A DNA stretch of 64,000 nt from NCBI RefSeq assembly GCF_002028405.1, contig NZ_CP020046.1, positions 1,798,001-1,862,000 on the forward strand. Reading direction: 5' to 3'. Source of the stretch: Thiomonas intermedia (GTDB lineage: Bacteria; Pseudomonadota; Gammaproteobacteria; Burkholderiales; Burkholderiaceae_C). Below are positions 9,440-18,527 of this stretch, in pieces. Position 1 is the first letter of the stretch. Every line of letters begins with the position of its first letter. The notes under the pieces were generated by a model. It had not been told where the DNA came from. It did no database searches and saw only the letters and a program-made list of their open reading frames with translations. The position numbers and the translations under genes were made by a program.

Positions 9440-9455
9440 TGCATGAAACGTGCCA
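9440..9455 (-). promoter_or_regulatory. Candidate sigma-54 (-24/-12) promoter for the guanidine operon
   Basis: The minus strand reads TGGCACGTTTCATGCA. It has GG and GC exactly 10 bases apart and matches the TGGCACG-N4-TTGCA consensus except one base. Transcription would start near 9429, about 25 bases before the first conserved riboswitch block. This is consistent with nitrogen-limitation control. An imperfect dyad TGCGCGCTGCGCACCA at 9518-9533 lies where an enhancer protein could bind but is a weak match. Confidence 0.65.
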
Positions 9456-9605
9456 AAGCTTCGCGCTGCCGAAGGCCCCCCAAACGGATCTTGGCGGGCA
9501 CGTTCGCACGGTTTTGATGCGCGCTGCGCACCACCCAGGGGCGTTCCGACATTTCGCCGGTCAATCCTCGGTCAGTCTCAGGCTGGGCGCCGCAAGAGGC
9601 GCTCC

Positions 9606-10202
9606 TCAAAGGCACGTCACGAACTGTGATGGCGATGGCCGGAGGCGTTTTGCCTTGGATTTGCGCACCGTGCCGACGGCGACAAAGCAGACGGCCTGCT
9701 CATGGTTGCCGAGCTGAAACAAGGTGCGCAAGGCAGTTGAATTCATGGCCTGGCCGCTGACCAGACCGGCACCGAAGCCCTGCGCCTGCGCCATCAGAAG
9801 GAGGTTCTGCAGCGCACAGCCCAAAGAGGCGATGCGCTCGGCCAGAGGAATCTCGGGGTGCATATCGCGTCCTGACCGCGCGACGGCAAGTGCCAGAAAG
9901 GGGGCACGATAGGCTTTGGCGCCCGCCTCTTGCCGTTGGGCCGGGCGGGCCTGTGGATCGCGCTCGAGAAGTGTCTGCTCAAAAGCAGCGCCAAGACGAA
10001 CCCTGCCGGTATCGCTGACCTGTACAAAGCGCCAAGGAAGGATCAATCCATGGTCTGGCGCTTGCGCCGCAGCGTTCCAGAGGGCCATGGCCTGCTCGGA
10101 CGAGGGCCCTGGAGGGTCGAGCCATTTGGGCGAGACTTGCTGACGCCGGGAGATCAGATCCCAGGCCCGCGCAGCGGATACGGACGATTCGTCAAGGCTC
10201 AT
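9606..10202 (-). CDS. Nitroreductase family protein (YdjA-like)
   Basis: This 198-residue protein resembles the small nitroreductases of the YdjA group, FMN-dependent NAD(P)H oxidoreductases of uncertain physiological substrate. Visible features are the N-terminal RRQQVSP and AAQAPDHGLILPWRFVQV segments and a C-terminal ASLGCALQNLLLMAQAQGFGAGLVSG block, which corresponds to the flavin-site helix of the family. It stands alone on the minus strand between the guanidine operon, from which it is separated by the sigma-54 promoter region, and the oxalate island. No operon partner is seen. Confidence 0.8.
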   Translation of the reverse strand: MSLDESSVSAARAWDLISRRQQVSPKWLDPPGPSSEQAMALWNAAAQAPDHGLILPWRFVQVSDTGRVRLGAAFEQTLLERDPQARPAQRQEAGAKAYRAPFLALAVARSGRDMHPEIPLAERIASLGCALQNLLLMAQAQGFGAGLVSGQAMNSTALRTLFQLGNHEQAVCFVAVGTVRKSKAKRLRPSPSQFVTCL

Positions 10203-10338
10203 GGCATGGAGTCGAGGGAGCAGCAGGTTCGCAGATCAGCCAGACCGAGGCCTTCCTAGGGGTGCGATTGAACTTGGCACGCGATCGTGTTTGTCTGGTT
10301 GGCTAGGGACAAGTGAGGTGAAAGGGAGCTCCAAGGAA

Positions 10339-10460
10339 GGTGTTCAAAGTGCCTTGCGCGCATCGCACCCTGGTTTCGGGCGGTCTGTGGCAAAGGCTCT
10401 CTACCCATGGCTTGGGCTGCGAAATCGGCCTTGCAGCCCATACCGAACCCAGGCGCGCTG
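10339..10460 (+). repeat. Imperfect direct repeat, left copy, flanking the oxalate genes
   Basis: This about 120-bp stretch shares blocks in the same order and orientation with 19905-20125: GGTGTTCAAA, CTTGCGCG, CTGGTTTCGGGCG, CCCATGG, CTTGCAGCCCAT and CGAACCCAGGCGC. In both copies the central part can form a hairpin closing on GCAGCCC. The right copy carries about 90 bases of extra sequence in the middle. The pair brackets oxc to oxlT. Confidence 0.7.
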
Positions 10461-10536
10461 CATCTCAAATGACTTCGAATACTTTCTCTAAGGGAAATCA
10501 CTAGGCCAGACAACCTGAATCTTGCTTGCGATCAAA

Positions 10537-10546
10537 TGATATATCA
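10537..10546. promoter_or_regulatory. Candidate operator TGATATATCA upstream of oxc
   Basis: This perfect 10-bp palindrome lies 150 bases before oxc. The related TTGTATATCAA lies upstream of the small ORF and GntR gene at 20178-20188, each shortly downstream of a repeat copy. It could be the GntR regulator's site; this is inference. Confidence 0.35.
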
Positions 10547-10693
10547 CATATGGTGTTGGGTATCTGTTGTGTGGTGTGTGGTTGGGGGTCGGTTCAAGAC
10601 AGCAGGATTCAGACTCTCCCTCAAAGCGCACGACGGCGTATTCCAGATCGATTTGTCGGCCTGAAGTCGACGAACTTACCTCGGGAGTTGGAC

Positions 10694-12463
10694 ATGGCAG
10701 CAACCTTGGCGCCCTCACTGAATGAGTCGGGCGCGGCGCAGAAGAAACAGGTCGAGGATCGTGAGGCCGATCCCTCGACCGTTCAGATGGATGGATTCCA
10801 TCTGGTTTTGGAGGCACTCAAGCTCAATGGGCTCGACACGATCTACGGCCTGCCCGGCATTCCGATCACCGATCTGACGCGGTTGGCGCAACGAGCCGGA
10901 CTCCGCGTCATTTCCTTCCGACATGAGCAGCACGCGGGGAATGCCGCGGCGGCGGCGGGTTTCCTGACGAAGAAGCCAGGCATTTGTCTCACTGTTTCCG
11001 CGCCCGGTTTTCTCAATGGGCTGACGGCCTTGGCCAATGCGACCACAAACTGTTTTCCGATGATCCTCATCAGCGGGTCCTCCGAGCGCGAGATCGTGGA
11101 CCTGCAGCAGGGCGACTATGAAGAGATGGATCAATTGGCGATCGCCAAGCCCTTGTGCAAGGCGGCCTTCCGCGTGCTTCACGCGCAGGACATCGGCGTA
11201 GGCGTAGCCCGCGCCATACGCGCGGCACTGTCGGGCCGTCCTGGGGGCGTTTACCTCGATCTACCGGCCAAGTTGTTTCCTCAGACCTTGGACGCGCACG
11301 TTGGCAGGCAGTCCTTGGTCCAGGTCGTCGATCCAGCTCCCGCGCAGTGGCCCGCGCCCGAATCGGTGCATCGAGCGTTGGGCCTGCTCAGAAGCGCCAG
11401 GCGCCCGCTGATCATTCTGGGCAAGGGAGCCGCATATGCCCAAGCGGACGATGCGGTGCGCGCCCTGGTCGAGGCGACGGGCATCCCGTACATCCCCATG
11501 TCCATGGCCAAGGGGCTTCTGCCCGACACTCATGCGCAGTCGGCCGCCGCTGCCCGCTCCTATGTGCTGCAAGAGGCCGATGTGGTGATGTTGATTGGCG
11601 CACGGCTGAACTGGCTGCTCTCGCACGGCAAAGGGAAAACGTGGGGTGGCGCGGCCAAGCGATTCATCCAGATCGACATTGCGCCGACCGAAATGGACAG
11701 CAACGTTGCCATTGCGGCACCTGTTGTGGGAGACATCGGCTCGTGTGTTGCGGCGTTGCTGGAAGGGGTGGGTGCCGACTGGCCTCGCCCGCCGGCGGAG
11801 TGGCTAGGCGCGGTCCAGGAGCGCAAAGAGCGAAATCTCGCCAAGATGGCGGCAACGCTTGCCGTCAACCCCTTCCCAATGAACTTCCACAGCGCGCTCA
11901 ACGTGGTGCGCAATGTGGTCCGCGACAGACCGGACATCACACTCGTCAACGAGGGCGCCAACACCCTGGACTTCACCCGCAGCATTGTCGACATGTATCA
12001 ACCGCGCAAGCGGCTGGATGTGGGGACCTGGGGAATCATGGGGATAGGCATGGGGTTCGCCGTCGCCGCAGCGGTGACCACGGGCAAGCCGGTGCTGGCG
12101 ATCGAGGGGGACAGCGCCTTCGGCTTCTGTGGCATGGAAGTCGAGACCCTGTGTCGCTACAACCTGCCGGTTTGCGTCGTGGTGTTCAACAACAACGGGG
12201 TCTACAAAGGCACGGACAAGAACCTCGGCGGTGGAGCCGACGTCGCCCCCACCGTGTTCGTCAAGGGGGCTCGCTACGACAAGATGATGGAGGCCTTTGG
12301 GGGCGCTGGCGTGAATGCGGCCACGCCTGGCGAGCTCGACAAGGCCATCCGCGAGGCCATCGCTTGCGGACGACCGACCCTGATCAACGCCGTGATCGAC
12401 GAAACGGCTGGCACGGAGAGCGGGCGCATCACGAATCTGAACCCGGCAGCAGCAAAGAAATGA
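10694..12463 (+). CDS. oxc: Oxalyl-CoA decarboxylase
   Basis: This 589-residue thiamine-diphosphate enzyme converts oxalyl-CoA to formyl-CoA and CO2. It has the three-domain ThDP fold: the N-terminal catalytic glutamate in [14 protein letters not shown] (Glu78), and the C-terminal cofactor motif GDS at residues 472-474 followed by FNNNGVY, which coordinates Mg and ThDP. The frame is open upstream, but the ATG at 10694 has a good GGGAG ribosome binding site and fits family length. It is followed 54 bases later by frc, the transferase that supplies its substrate. This is the first structural gene of the oxalate island. Confidence 0.96.
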   Translation: MAATLAPSLNESGAAQKKQVEDREADPSTVQMDGFHLVLEALKLNGLDTIYGLPGIPITDLTRLAQRAGLRVISFRHEQHAGNAAAAAGFLTKKPGICLTVSAPGFLNGLTALANATTNCFPMILISGSSEREIVDLQQGDYEEMDQLAIAKPLCKAAFRVLHAQDIGVGVARAIRAALSGRPGGVYLDLPAKLFPQTLDAHVGRQSLVQVVDPAPAQWPAPESVHRALGLLRSARRPLIILGKGAAYAQADDAVRALVEATGIPYIPMSMAKGLLPDTHAQSAAAARSYVLQEADVVMLIGARLNWLLSHGKGKTWGGAAKRFIQIDIAPTEMDSNVAIAAPVVGDIGSCVAALLEGVGADWPRPPAEWLGAVQERKERNLAKMAATLAVNPFPMNFHSALNVVRNVVRDRPDITLVNEGANTLDFTRSIVDMYQPRKRLDVGTWGIMGIGMGFAVAAAVTTGKPVLAIEGDSAFGFCGMEVETLCRYNLPVCVVVFNNNGVYKGTDKNLGGGADVAPTVFVKGARYDKMMEAFGGAGVNAATPGELDKAIREAIACGRPTLINAVIDETAGTESGRITNLNPAAAKK

Positions 12464-12517
12464 TCGTTCTACGTCGCGGCCCGTTCACTCATTCAAAATC
12501 GATAAAGGAGCAAGCAC

Positions 12518-13792
12518 ATGACTGGCAATCTTCCCCTCAAGGGCATCAAGATCATCGACTTCACCCACGTTCAGGCTGGGCCGGCGTGCACCCAGATGCT
12601 GGCCTGGTTTGGCGCTGACGTGATCAAGCTGGAGCGACCTGGCGCGGGTGACGTCACCCGTAGTCAATTGCGCGACATGCCCGATGCGGATGCGCTGTAC
12701 TTCACCATGCTCAACAGCAATAAGCGTTCGTTGACCTTGAACACCAAGACGCCGGAGGGCAAGAAAATCCTTGAACAGCTTGTGCGCGAATCCGACGTCA
12801 TGGTTGAGAACTTCGGCCCGGGAGCTCTCGATCGCATGGGCTTTACCTGGGACTACATCCAGTCGCTGAATCCGAAGATGATTCTCGCCTCGGTCAAGGG
12901 CTTCAGCGAAGGCCACCACTACGAGGATCTCAAGGTCTATGAGAACGTGGCGCAGTGCGCTGGCGGGGCGGCTTCCACCACCGGCTGGTGGAAGGGCGAG
13001 AACTCCGAGCCGACGATCTCGGCGGCTGCATTGGGTGACTCCAATACCGGCATGCATCTGGCCATTGGCATTCTGACGGCAATCATCGGTCGGCAGCAGA
13101 CCGGCAAAGGACAAAAAGTCGCGGTGTCGATGCAGGACGCGGTGCTCAATCTGTGCCGTGTGAAGATGCGCGATCAGCAGCGGCTCGAACGTGTGGGCTA
13201 TCTGGAGGAGTACCCGCAGTACCCGCACGAGATGGATGCGTTCAATGACAAGGTGACGCCGCGTGGCGGGAACGCGGGCGGAGGCGGGCAGCCGGGGTGG
13301 ATCTTGAAATGCAAGGGTTGGGAGACCGATCCAAATGCCTACATCTATTTCACCATTCAGGGGCATGCCTGGGAGCCGATCTGTGAGGCCATCGGCAAAC
13401 CGGAATGGAAGACGGACCCCGACTACACCACGGCGAAGGCACGCCAGCCGCACCTCGAAGACATCTTCGCCACCATCGAGGACTTCATCAAGGACAAGAC
13501 CAAGTATGAGGCCGTGAACATTTTCCGCAAGTTCGACATCCCTTGTGCGCCGGTGCTATCGATGTACGAACTGCTGCGCGACGAATCGCTGCGCAAGAGC
13601 GGATCGATCGTCGAAGTCCCGCACAAGGTACGCGGGAGCTACTGGACCATAGGAAGCCCGATCAAATTCTCTGATCTCACGCCCCAGGTGACAGCTTCGC
13701 CGCTGCTTGGCGAGCACACTGATGACATCCTGCGAGAGCTGGGCTATCCATCGGAACGCATCACGGCCTTGCACGAGGGCGGCATAGTCTGA
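12518..13792 (+). CDS. frc: Formyl-CoA:oxalate CoA-transferase, copy 1
   Basis: This 424-residue class III CoA-transferase moves CoA from formyl-CoA to oxalate, producing formate and oxalyl-CoA for Oxc. The catalytic aspartate is Asp174 in ALGDSNTG, equivalent to Asp169 of the Oxalobacter enzyme. The glycine loop GGGGQPG over the active site is present, and the N-terminus has the family's [25 protein letters not shown] strong ribosome binding site (AAAGGAG) precedes the ATG. Length and motifs match true Frc enzymes. A second copy lies beyond the IS element. Confidence 0.95.
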   Translation: MTGNLPLKGIKIIDFTHVQAGPACTQMLAWFGADVIKLERPGAGDVTRSQLRDMPDADALYFTMLNSNKRSLTLNTKTPEGKKILEQLVRESDVMVENFGPGALDRMGFTWDYIQSLNPKMILASVKGFSEGHHYEDLKVYENVAQCAGGAASTTGWWKGENSEPTISAAALGDSNTGMHLAIGILTAIIGRQQTGKGQKVAVSMQDAVLNLCRVKMRDQQRLERVGYLEEYPQYPHEMDAFNDKVTPRGGNAGGGGQPGWILKCKGWETDPNAYIYFTIQGHAWEPICEAIGKPEWKTDPDYTTAKARQPHLEDIFATIEDFIKDKTKYEAVNIFRKFDIPCAPVLSMYELLRDESLRKSGSIVEVPHKVRGSYWTIGSPIKFSDLTPQVTASPLLGEHTDDILRELGYPSERITALHEGGIV

Positions 13793-13801
13793 TCGATTTC
13801 T

Positions 13802-13824
13802 GCCGTTTCCGGATCGGGAACGGC
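13802..13824 (+). terminator. Hairpin after frc, possible weak terminator
   Basis: GCCGTTTCC and GGGAACGGC form a 9-bp stem (one G-T pair) with a GGATC loop just after the frc stop. There is no following T-run, so it could be an RNA-stabilising or attenuating hairpin rather than a full terminator. Confidence 0.35.
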
Positions 13825-13863
13825 GCTACGGCGCTACACAGTGAACTTGCCATGACTTCTGAC

Positions 13864-15483
13864 CTAGGAGACCGTCGGACTTGAGCCCGAGGGGCGGGGG
13901 TGGCGGCGGTGAGCCGCGCGGTTTATGCGCGGCCAGGCACGCCGCCAGCGTCTTCATCACTTGCACAGGCTCCTGGGCGGCCCGTTGGGGCGCAGAGCAG
14001 GTCGTGCGGGGCGCGATCTGGGCGCACTTTCCCTCTTTGCTCGTCACCCGGCGCGCAGCACATGCATGCGCTTGATGTTCCAGGCCATGGTCACGAGGTT
14101 CCACTCGCCTCGCGCCTTGTGCAGCCCGCGCATGCTCATCTGACGCCAGCCCATGACGTGCTTGATGATGCCGAACACGGGCTCGACGGTCTGCTTGCGC
14201 AGTTTGTACAGCGCCCGGCCTGCCTGTGTGCACAGGCGGTGGGCCATGTTGGCGACCGGCTCCGCAGTTCGCGGCGCGTCGGGGTCGGGCCCAAACCGTT
14301 CGGCCAGGGGCACGTGATGCGACTCGCGCTTCATCGCCAGCAGCGGCTCGATTCCCGCCTGCACGCAGGCGAGCACGTTCGCCTGGCTGCAAAAACCGTT
14401 GTCGGCAACGAGGGTCTGCACGTTGCCAAGCGCCCCGGGCAACGCCGCAATCTGCTCGAGCGTGGACACCACTTCGCGCTTGTCATTGCAGGCCTGCGTG
14501 ACGTGCGCGGTGACCACCATCATCGTCTCGATGTCCACGCCGGCCTGGGCGTTGTAGCTCTGCTCGAAGCCGCCGCCGGACACCGGCATGATGCGCGACT
14601 CCTCGTCCGTCAGGTTGACCTGGTCGCTGTCCTGGGGTCCGGCCTGGGGCGGCTCAGGGTCCCGCCCGCGCGGCTTCTTCCCGGCCTCGCGCTGGGCCCG
14701 GCGCTTGGCCTCTTTGGTCTCGAACTCCTGCTGCTCCGCTTTGAATCGTTCGGCGGCGCGTTGCGCAATCTTGGCCTTGGCCTGCGCGATGGCGCTCAGG
14801 CGGTCCTCGCGGCGCGCGATCTCGGCGGGCACATCCATGCCATCGGGCGCGCTGGAGCGATCATCCTTCTCCGCCCGCGCCAACAGGTCCTGGACTTCCT
14901 GGCGCAACTGCGCCTCGATCTTGTTGGCATGCCCCCACGACAGCGCCTTGTGCTTGCTCGCGCTGGCTCGGATCTTGGTGCCGTCCAGCGCAATGTGCCC
15001 GAGCTTGAGCAACTTCATCTCGCGCGCCAGCACCAGCACCTGCACGAACAGCGCCTCGATCTCCTTCAGAAAGCGCCGCCGGAACGCGGCCAGCGTATCG
15101 TGGTCCGGATGCGTATTGGCCGCCACAAAGCGGAACGCCACCGAGTCGTAGGTCGCGCGTTCGATCTTGCGGCTCGAATGCACCCCGTTGGCATACCCGT
15201 AGATCAGCAGTCCCAGCAGCACCGCAGGGTGATGCGCGGCCGAACCCCGGCCCGCGTACTGCTTGACCAAATCGTCCAGATCGAGCCGATCAATCACTTC
15301 GACAACAAAGCGCGCGAGGTGATCACTGGGCAACCACTCGTCCACCGACGGCGGCAGAAGGTAGGCCGTGTCTCGATCAACACAAACAAAGCGACTCATC
15401 GCGAGGAACTCCTCAATGGACTGTCGCCATTGTCTCGGATCGAACCATCAGGCGAAAGCCTGGAAAGTCCGACAGCCTCCTAG
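13864..15483 (-). mobile_element. IS1182-family-like insertion sequence with CTAG duplication
   Basis: Imperfect terminal inverted repeats bound the element: CTAGGAGACCGTCGGACTT at 13864-13882 against the reverse complement of AAGTCCGACAGCCTCCTAG at 15465-15483, with two mismatches. CTAG at both outer ends is best read as a 4-bp target duplication, because removing one copy plus the element restores the PAS gene frame exactly. It encodes one transposase on the minus strand and no passenger gene. Confidence 0.85.
14044..15399 (-). CDS. IS1182-family-like DDE transposase
   Basis: This 451-residue transposase is full length and appears intact. The N-terminal region (LPPSVDEWLPSDHLARFVVEVID) is the DUF772-type domain typical of IS1182 and IS5-like enzymes. 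The catalytic core shows ALDGTKIRASASKHKALSWG for the first aspartate region, LVADNGFCS for the second and a late EPVFGIIKHVMGWRQ for the glutamate. A charged, probably coiled central segment (AKRRAQREAGKKPRG) separates them. Its intact state suggests the insertion is recent. It is transcribed opposite to the oxalate genes. Confidence 0.9.
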   Translation of the reverse strand: MSRFVCVDRDTAYLLPPSVDEWLPSDHLARFVVEVIDRLDLDDLVKQYAGRGSAAHHPAVLLGLLIYGYANGVHSSRKIERATYDSVAFRFVAANTHPDHDTLAAFRRRFLKEIEALFVQVLVLAREMKLLKLGHIALDGTKIRASASKHKALSWGHANKIEAQLRQEVQDLLARAEKDDRSSAPDGMDVPAEIARREDRLSAIAQAKAKIAQRAAERFKAEQQEFETKEAKRRAQREAGKKPRGRDPEPPQAGPQDSDQVNLTDEESRIMPVSGGGFEQSYNAQAGVDIETMMVVTAHVTQACNDKREVVSTLEQIAALPGALGNVQTLVADNGFCSQANVLACVQAGIEPLLAMKRESHHVPLAERFGPDPDAPRTAEPVANMAHRLCTQAGRALYKLRKQTVEPVFGIIKHVMGWRQMSMRGLHKARGEWNLVTMAWNIKRMHVLRAG

Positions 15484-15916
15484 ATTTCAACGCGTTGGTA
15501 TCAGGTGCGGCCGATGCCATCATCGTCTGCGATCCACAGGGAGCCATCGTGCTTTGGAACGCCTCCGCCGAACGACTCTTCGGGCACGATGCGGCCGGTG
15601 CGCTCGGCCAGTCGCTCGATCTGATCATCCCCGAGCGCCAGCGTGGGCGCCACTGGGAGGGGTATCACAAGACGATGGCGACGGGGATGACCAAGTACGG
15701 TGCCGAATTGCTGCGTGTGCCGGCGCAGCACAAGGATGGACATACGTTATCCATCGCCTTTACCGTGTCGTTGTTGAAGCGCGCTGATGGTCAGGTAAGC
15801 GCCATCGTTGCCATCGTTCGCGACGAGACCGCACGGTTCGCCGAGGAGCGCAAGCTGCGGGCGCGCCTGGTTGCCCTCGAACAGCGGGTTACCGCTGTCG
15901 ATAGTGCGGGGGCACC

Positions 15917-17164
15917 ATGAGCAAGGCGTTGGAAGGGGTCCGCATCCTTGACTTCACCCATGTGCAGTCCGGGCCGACCTGTACCCAGCTGCTGGCCTGG
16001 TTCGGGGCCGATGTGATCAAGGTCGAACGACCGGGGGTGGGGGATGCCACGAGGGGCCAGCTGAGCGACATACCTGGCGCGGACAGCCTGTACTTCACCA
16101 TGCTCAATCACAACAAGCGTTCGGTCACCTTGGATACGAAGAAACCACAAGGTCGTGAAGTCTTGGACCGCCTGATCTCAATCTGTGACGTACTGGTCGA
16201 GAACTTCGCGCCAGGTGCGCTGGATCGCATGGGCATCACCTGGGAGCATGTGCAGGCCATCAATCCGCGCATGATTGTCGCGTCAGTCAAAGGTTTCGGC
16301 CAGGGTCAGTATGCGCATTGCAAGGTCTACGAGAACGTGGCGCAGTGCGCGGGAGGGAGTGCTTCAACCACCGGATTCGATGATGGTCCTCCCATGATCA
16401 GTGGTGCGCAGATCGGAGATAGTGGAACCGGGTTGCATTTGGCGCTGGGGATCGTTGCCGCGCTTTACCAGCGCACTCATTCGGGCCGTGGGCAGAAGGT
16501 GCTGGCTCCCATGCAGGATGCGGTGCTAAACCTTTGCCGAGTCAAGCTGCGTGATCAGCAGCGTCTCGAACGTACCGGGACGATGCATGAGTATCCACAG
16601 TACCCGGATGGCAAGTTTGGCGATGCCGTGCCGCGCGCTGGTAATGCCAGTGGCGGAGGCCAGCCCGGCTCCATTTTGCGCTGCAAGGGATGGGAGGCCG
16701 ATCCAAACGCCTATATCTATTTCATTACTCAGGCTTCAGCATGGCCTGCGATCTGCCGGGTCATCGGCGAGGAGGGCTGGATCGATGAAGAGGCCTACGC
16801 CACACCCGCGATGCGGCTGCTCCATCTCAAGCCGATCTTCGATCGCATCGAGAGATGGACCATGACGCTGACGAAATTCGAAGCCATGGAGATTCTCAAT
16901 CGGCACGACATTCCCTGTGGGCCGGTCTTGTCGATGAAAGAAATTGCAGAAGACCCCGCTCTTCGAGAGAGCGGCACCATTGTTGAAGTCGAGCATCCTG
17001 TGCGGGGAAGCTATCTGAGTGTTGGCAATCCGATCAAGCTGTCCGCGAGCCCGACTACGGTGACGCGCGCGCCCTTGCTGGGGGAGCACACCGAGCAGGT
17101 GTTGGCGCTCTTAGGGTATGGGGCCGATGACATCGTCGCGTTGCGCGCGGCGCAGGCGATATGA
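15917..17164 (+). CDS. frc: Formyl-CoA transferase, copy 2 (class III CoA-transferase)
   Basis: This 415-residue paralogue of the first Frc keeps the catalytic aspartate (Asp168 in QIGDSGTG), a glycine loop (SGGGQPG) and the N-terminal [24 protein letters not shown]. It most likely has the same reaction or a related acyl specificity. It differs around the residues following [10 protein letters not shown] ([10 protein letters not shown] against [10 protein letters not shown]), so substrate range may not be identical. The ATG overlaps the PAS gene stop (ATGA), so its translation was probably coupled to that gene before the IS insertion. Confidence 0.93.
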   Translation: MSKALEGVRILDFTHVQSGPTCTQLLAWFGADVIKVERPGVGDATRGQLSDIPGADSLYFTMLNHNKRSVTLDTKKPQGREVLDRLISICDVLVENFAPGALDRMGITWEHVQAINPRMIVASVKGFGQGQYAHCKVYENVAQCAGGSASTTGFDDGPPMISGAQIGDSGTGLHLALGIVAALYQRTHSGRGQKVLAPMQDAVLNLCRVKLRDQQRLERTGTMHEYPQYPDGKFGDAVPRAGNASGGGQPGSILRCKGWEADPNAYIYFITQASAWPAICRVIGEEGWIDEEAYATPAMRLLHLKPIFDRIERWTMTLTKFEAMEILNRHDIPCGPVLSMKEIAEDPALRESGTIVEVEHPVRGSYLSVGNPIKLSASPTTVTRAPLLGEHTEQVLALLGYGADDIVALRAAQAI

Positions 17165-17296
17165 GCCGGAAAAGGCGGCGCCTTATCACTTTTCGAACGG
17201 AAGGGAATTTCATGCTTTCTCCTTCGCATCGTCGGTTTGCAGGGTTTGCCGAAGTCTGCGCAGAGCCTTGTAGCGCTGCTCAATCAAGGTGAACAA

Positions 17297-18349
17297 ATGG
17301 GTCAGGCTGTGCCTCTTTCCCTCCCGATCGCAAAGCAGCGCGATGACACGATGCGTGCCATCGTGCTGGCGGGGCATGGCGGACCCGAAGTGCTTCAGAT
17401 GACCCGCTGCCCGCGTCCGATTCCAGGACATGGAGAGGTCTTGATCCGTGTGTTTGCGGCGGGGGTCAATCGGCCCGATGTGATGCAGCGCAAGGGTATC
17501 TATCCACCTCCCCCTGGCGCATCGCCACTGCCTGGCCTGGAAGTTGCCGGGGTTGTGGTCGAGCGGGGCCTGGGCGTTGCGACACCAAGTGTCGGACAAG
17601 GGGTCTGTGCCTTGCTTTCTGGGGGCGGATACGCCGAATACTGTGTAGCCGAAGCCGCGCTCTGTCTCCCCATTCCGCAGGGACTCACTGCGGTGCAGGC
17701 CGCTTCTCTGCCCGAGACCAGTTTCACCGTGTGGAGCAATGTGTTCGACCGGGCGGCGCTGCGTTCGGGCGAAACCATCCTGGTGCATGGTGGCTCCAGC
17801 GGCATTGGTGTGATGGCAATTCAGATGGCACGGGCGTTTGGCGGCAGGGTATTGGTCACCGCAGGCAGCCAAGAGAAATGTGCAGCCTGTCTGCGTTTGG
17901 GGGCAGAGCTTGCGATTGCCTACAGCACCGATGATTTTGTCGCAGAGGTCTTGCGCCACACGCAGGGGCGTGGGGTTGATGTCATCCTTGACATGGTGGG
18001 GGGCGACTACCTTCAGCGGAACGTGTCGGTATTGGCGGAAGACGCGCGCCTCGTTCACATCAACGCCATGGGCGGAAGCCGCGCGACGTTAAATCTGCGC
18101 GACGTCATGGTCAAGCGACTCACCATCACGGGCTCCACCTTGCGCGCGCGGCCCGTGGCCGTGAAGGCCTCGATTGCTGCAGCCCTGTTGCGCGAGGTCT
18201 GGCCGCGCCTGGAATGCGGGGAAATTCGTCCCGTGGTGCAGCAGGTATTTCCCCTTGATCAAGCCGGTGCAGCACATGCGCTGATGGAGCGAGGTGATCA
18301 CATTGGCAAGATCGTGCTCAATGCTTGCGATCGAGGCGAAGCAGCATGA
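17297..18349 (+). CDS. Zinc-free medium-chain NAD(P)H quinone oxidoreductase (PIG3-like)
   Basis: This 350-residue protein belongs to the quinone oxidoreductase branch of medium-chain dehydrogenases. It has the GroES-like N-terminal domain (VNRPDVMQRKGIYPPPPGASPLPGLEVAGVV) and a Rossmann domain with LVHGGSSGIGVMAIQMARAFGG for NADPH. No structural zinc cysteines are seen. The start at 17297 has an AAGGTG ribosome binding site; an internal ATG at 17351 gives the usual family start MRAIVLAGHGG (332 residues) and is a real alternative. Its role in oxalate metabolism is unknown; it may dispose of reductant or be a passenger of the island. Confidence 0.85.
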   Translation: MGQAVPLSLPIAKQRDDTMRAIVLAGHGGPEVLQMTRCPRPIPGHGEVLIRVFAAGVNRPDVMQRKGIYPPPPGASPLPGLEVAGVVVERGLGVATPSVGQGVCALLSGGGYAEYCVAEAALCLPIPQGLTAVQAASLPETSFTVWSNVFDRAALRSGETILVHGGSSGIGVMAIQMARAFGGRVLVTAGSQEKCAACLRLGAELAIAYSTDDFVAEVLRHTQGRGVDVILDMVGGDYLQRNVSVLAEDARLVHINAMGGSRATLNLRDVMVKRLTITGSTLRARPVAVKASIAAALLREVWPRLECGEIRPVVQQVFPLDQAGAAHALMERGDHIGKIVLNACDRGEAA

Positions 18350-18527
18350 CCGTGCAGCCGCCAGCGGGCCCAGCGAGCCAATACGTGTTGCGCGGGTCGA
18401 GCCGAAAGGCAGGGTTCGCCCATTTTGGGCGCGACGCAGAGATGACGAATTGTGGTTTGAGACAAGGTTGGCTGAACGCCGATGACGGTCCGTGCCCGGA
18501 CGCGGACACACAACGAGGAGACTTGAG

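Larger units (their letters stand above)
10203..10693. other. 490-bp intergenic region upstream of oxc
   Basis: No convincing gene was found. It contains a repeat copy (10339-10460) with a hairpin GGGCTGC...GCAGCCC at 10414-10439, and a perfect palindrome TGATATATCA at 10537-10546. The ribosome binding site GGGAG of oxc is at about 10683-10687. The promoter of the oxalate operon is expected here, but no consensus sigma-70 boxes are clear. Confidence 0.6.
13852..15920 (+). pseudogene. PAS-domain protein gene split by an IS1182-type insertion
   Basis: The ATG at 13852 begins M-T-S-D-L, then the IS element intervenes. Removing it with one copy of the CTAG target duplication joins codon 5 to 15484 in phase, giving MTSDLDFNALVSGAADAIIV and a continuous 150-residue protein ending at 15920. 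The product is a single PAS fold (VCDPQGAIVLWNASAERLFGHD, then IIPERQRGRHWEGYHK and a C-terminal VAIVRDETARF). It has no kinase, HTH or other output domain, so it would act as a small sensor or ligand-binding protein. The remnant could still be made from TTG at 15495 without the first nine residues. It overlaps the next frc copy by 4 bases. Confidence 0.85.

Noticed and set aside
17237-17296. Earlier start for the quinone oxidoreductase gene
   Set aside because: The upstream codons have no ribosome binding site and no family similarity; 17297 or 17351 are better.
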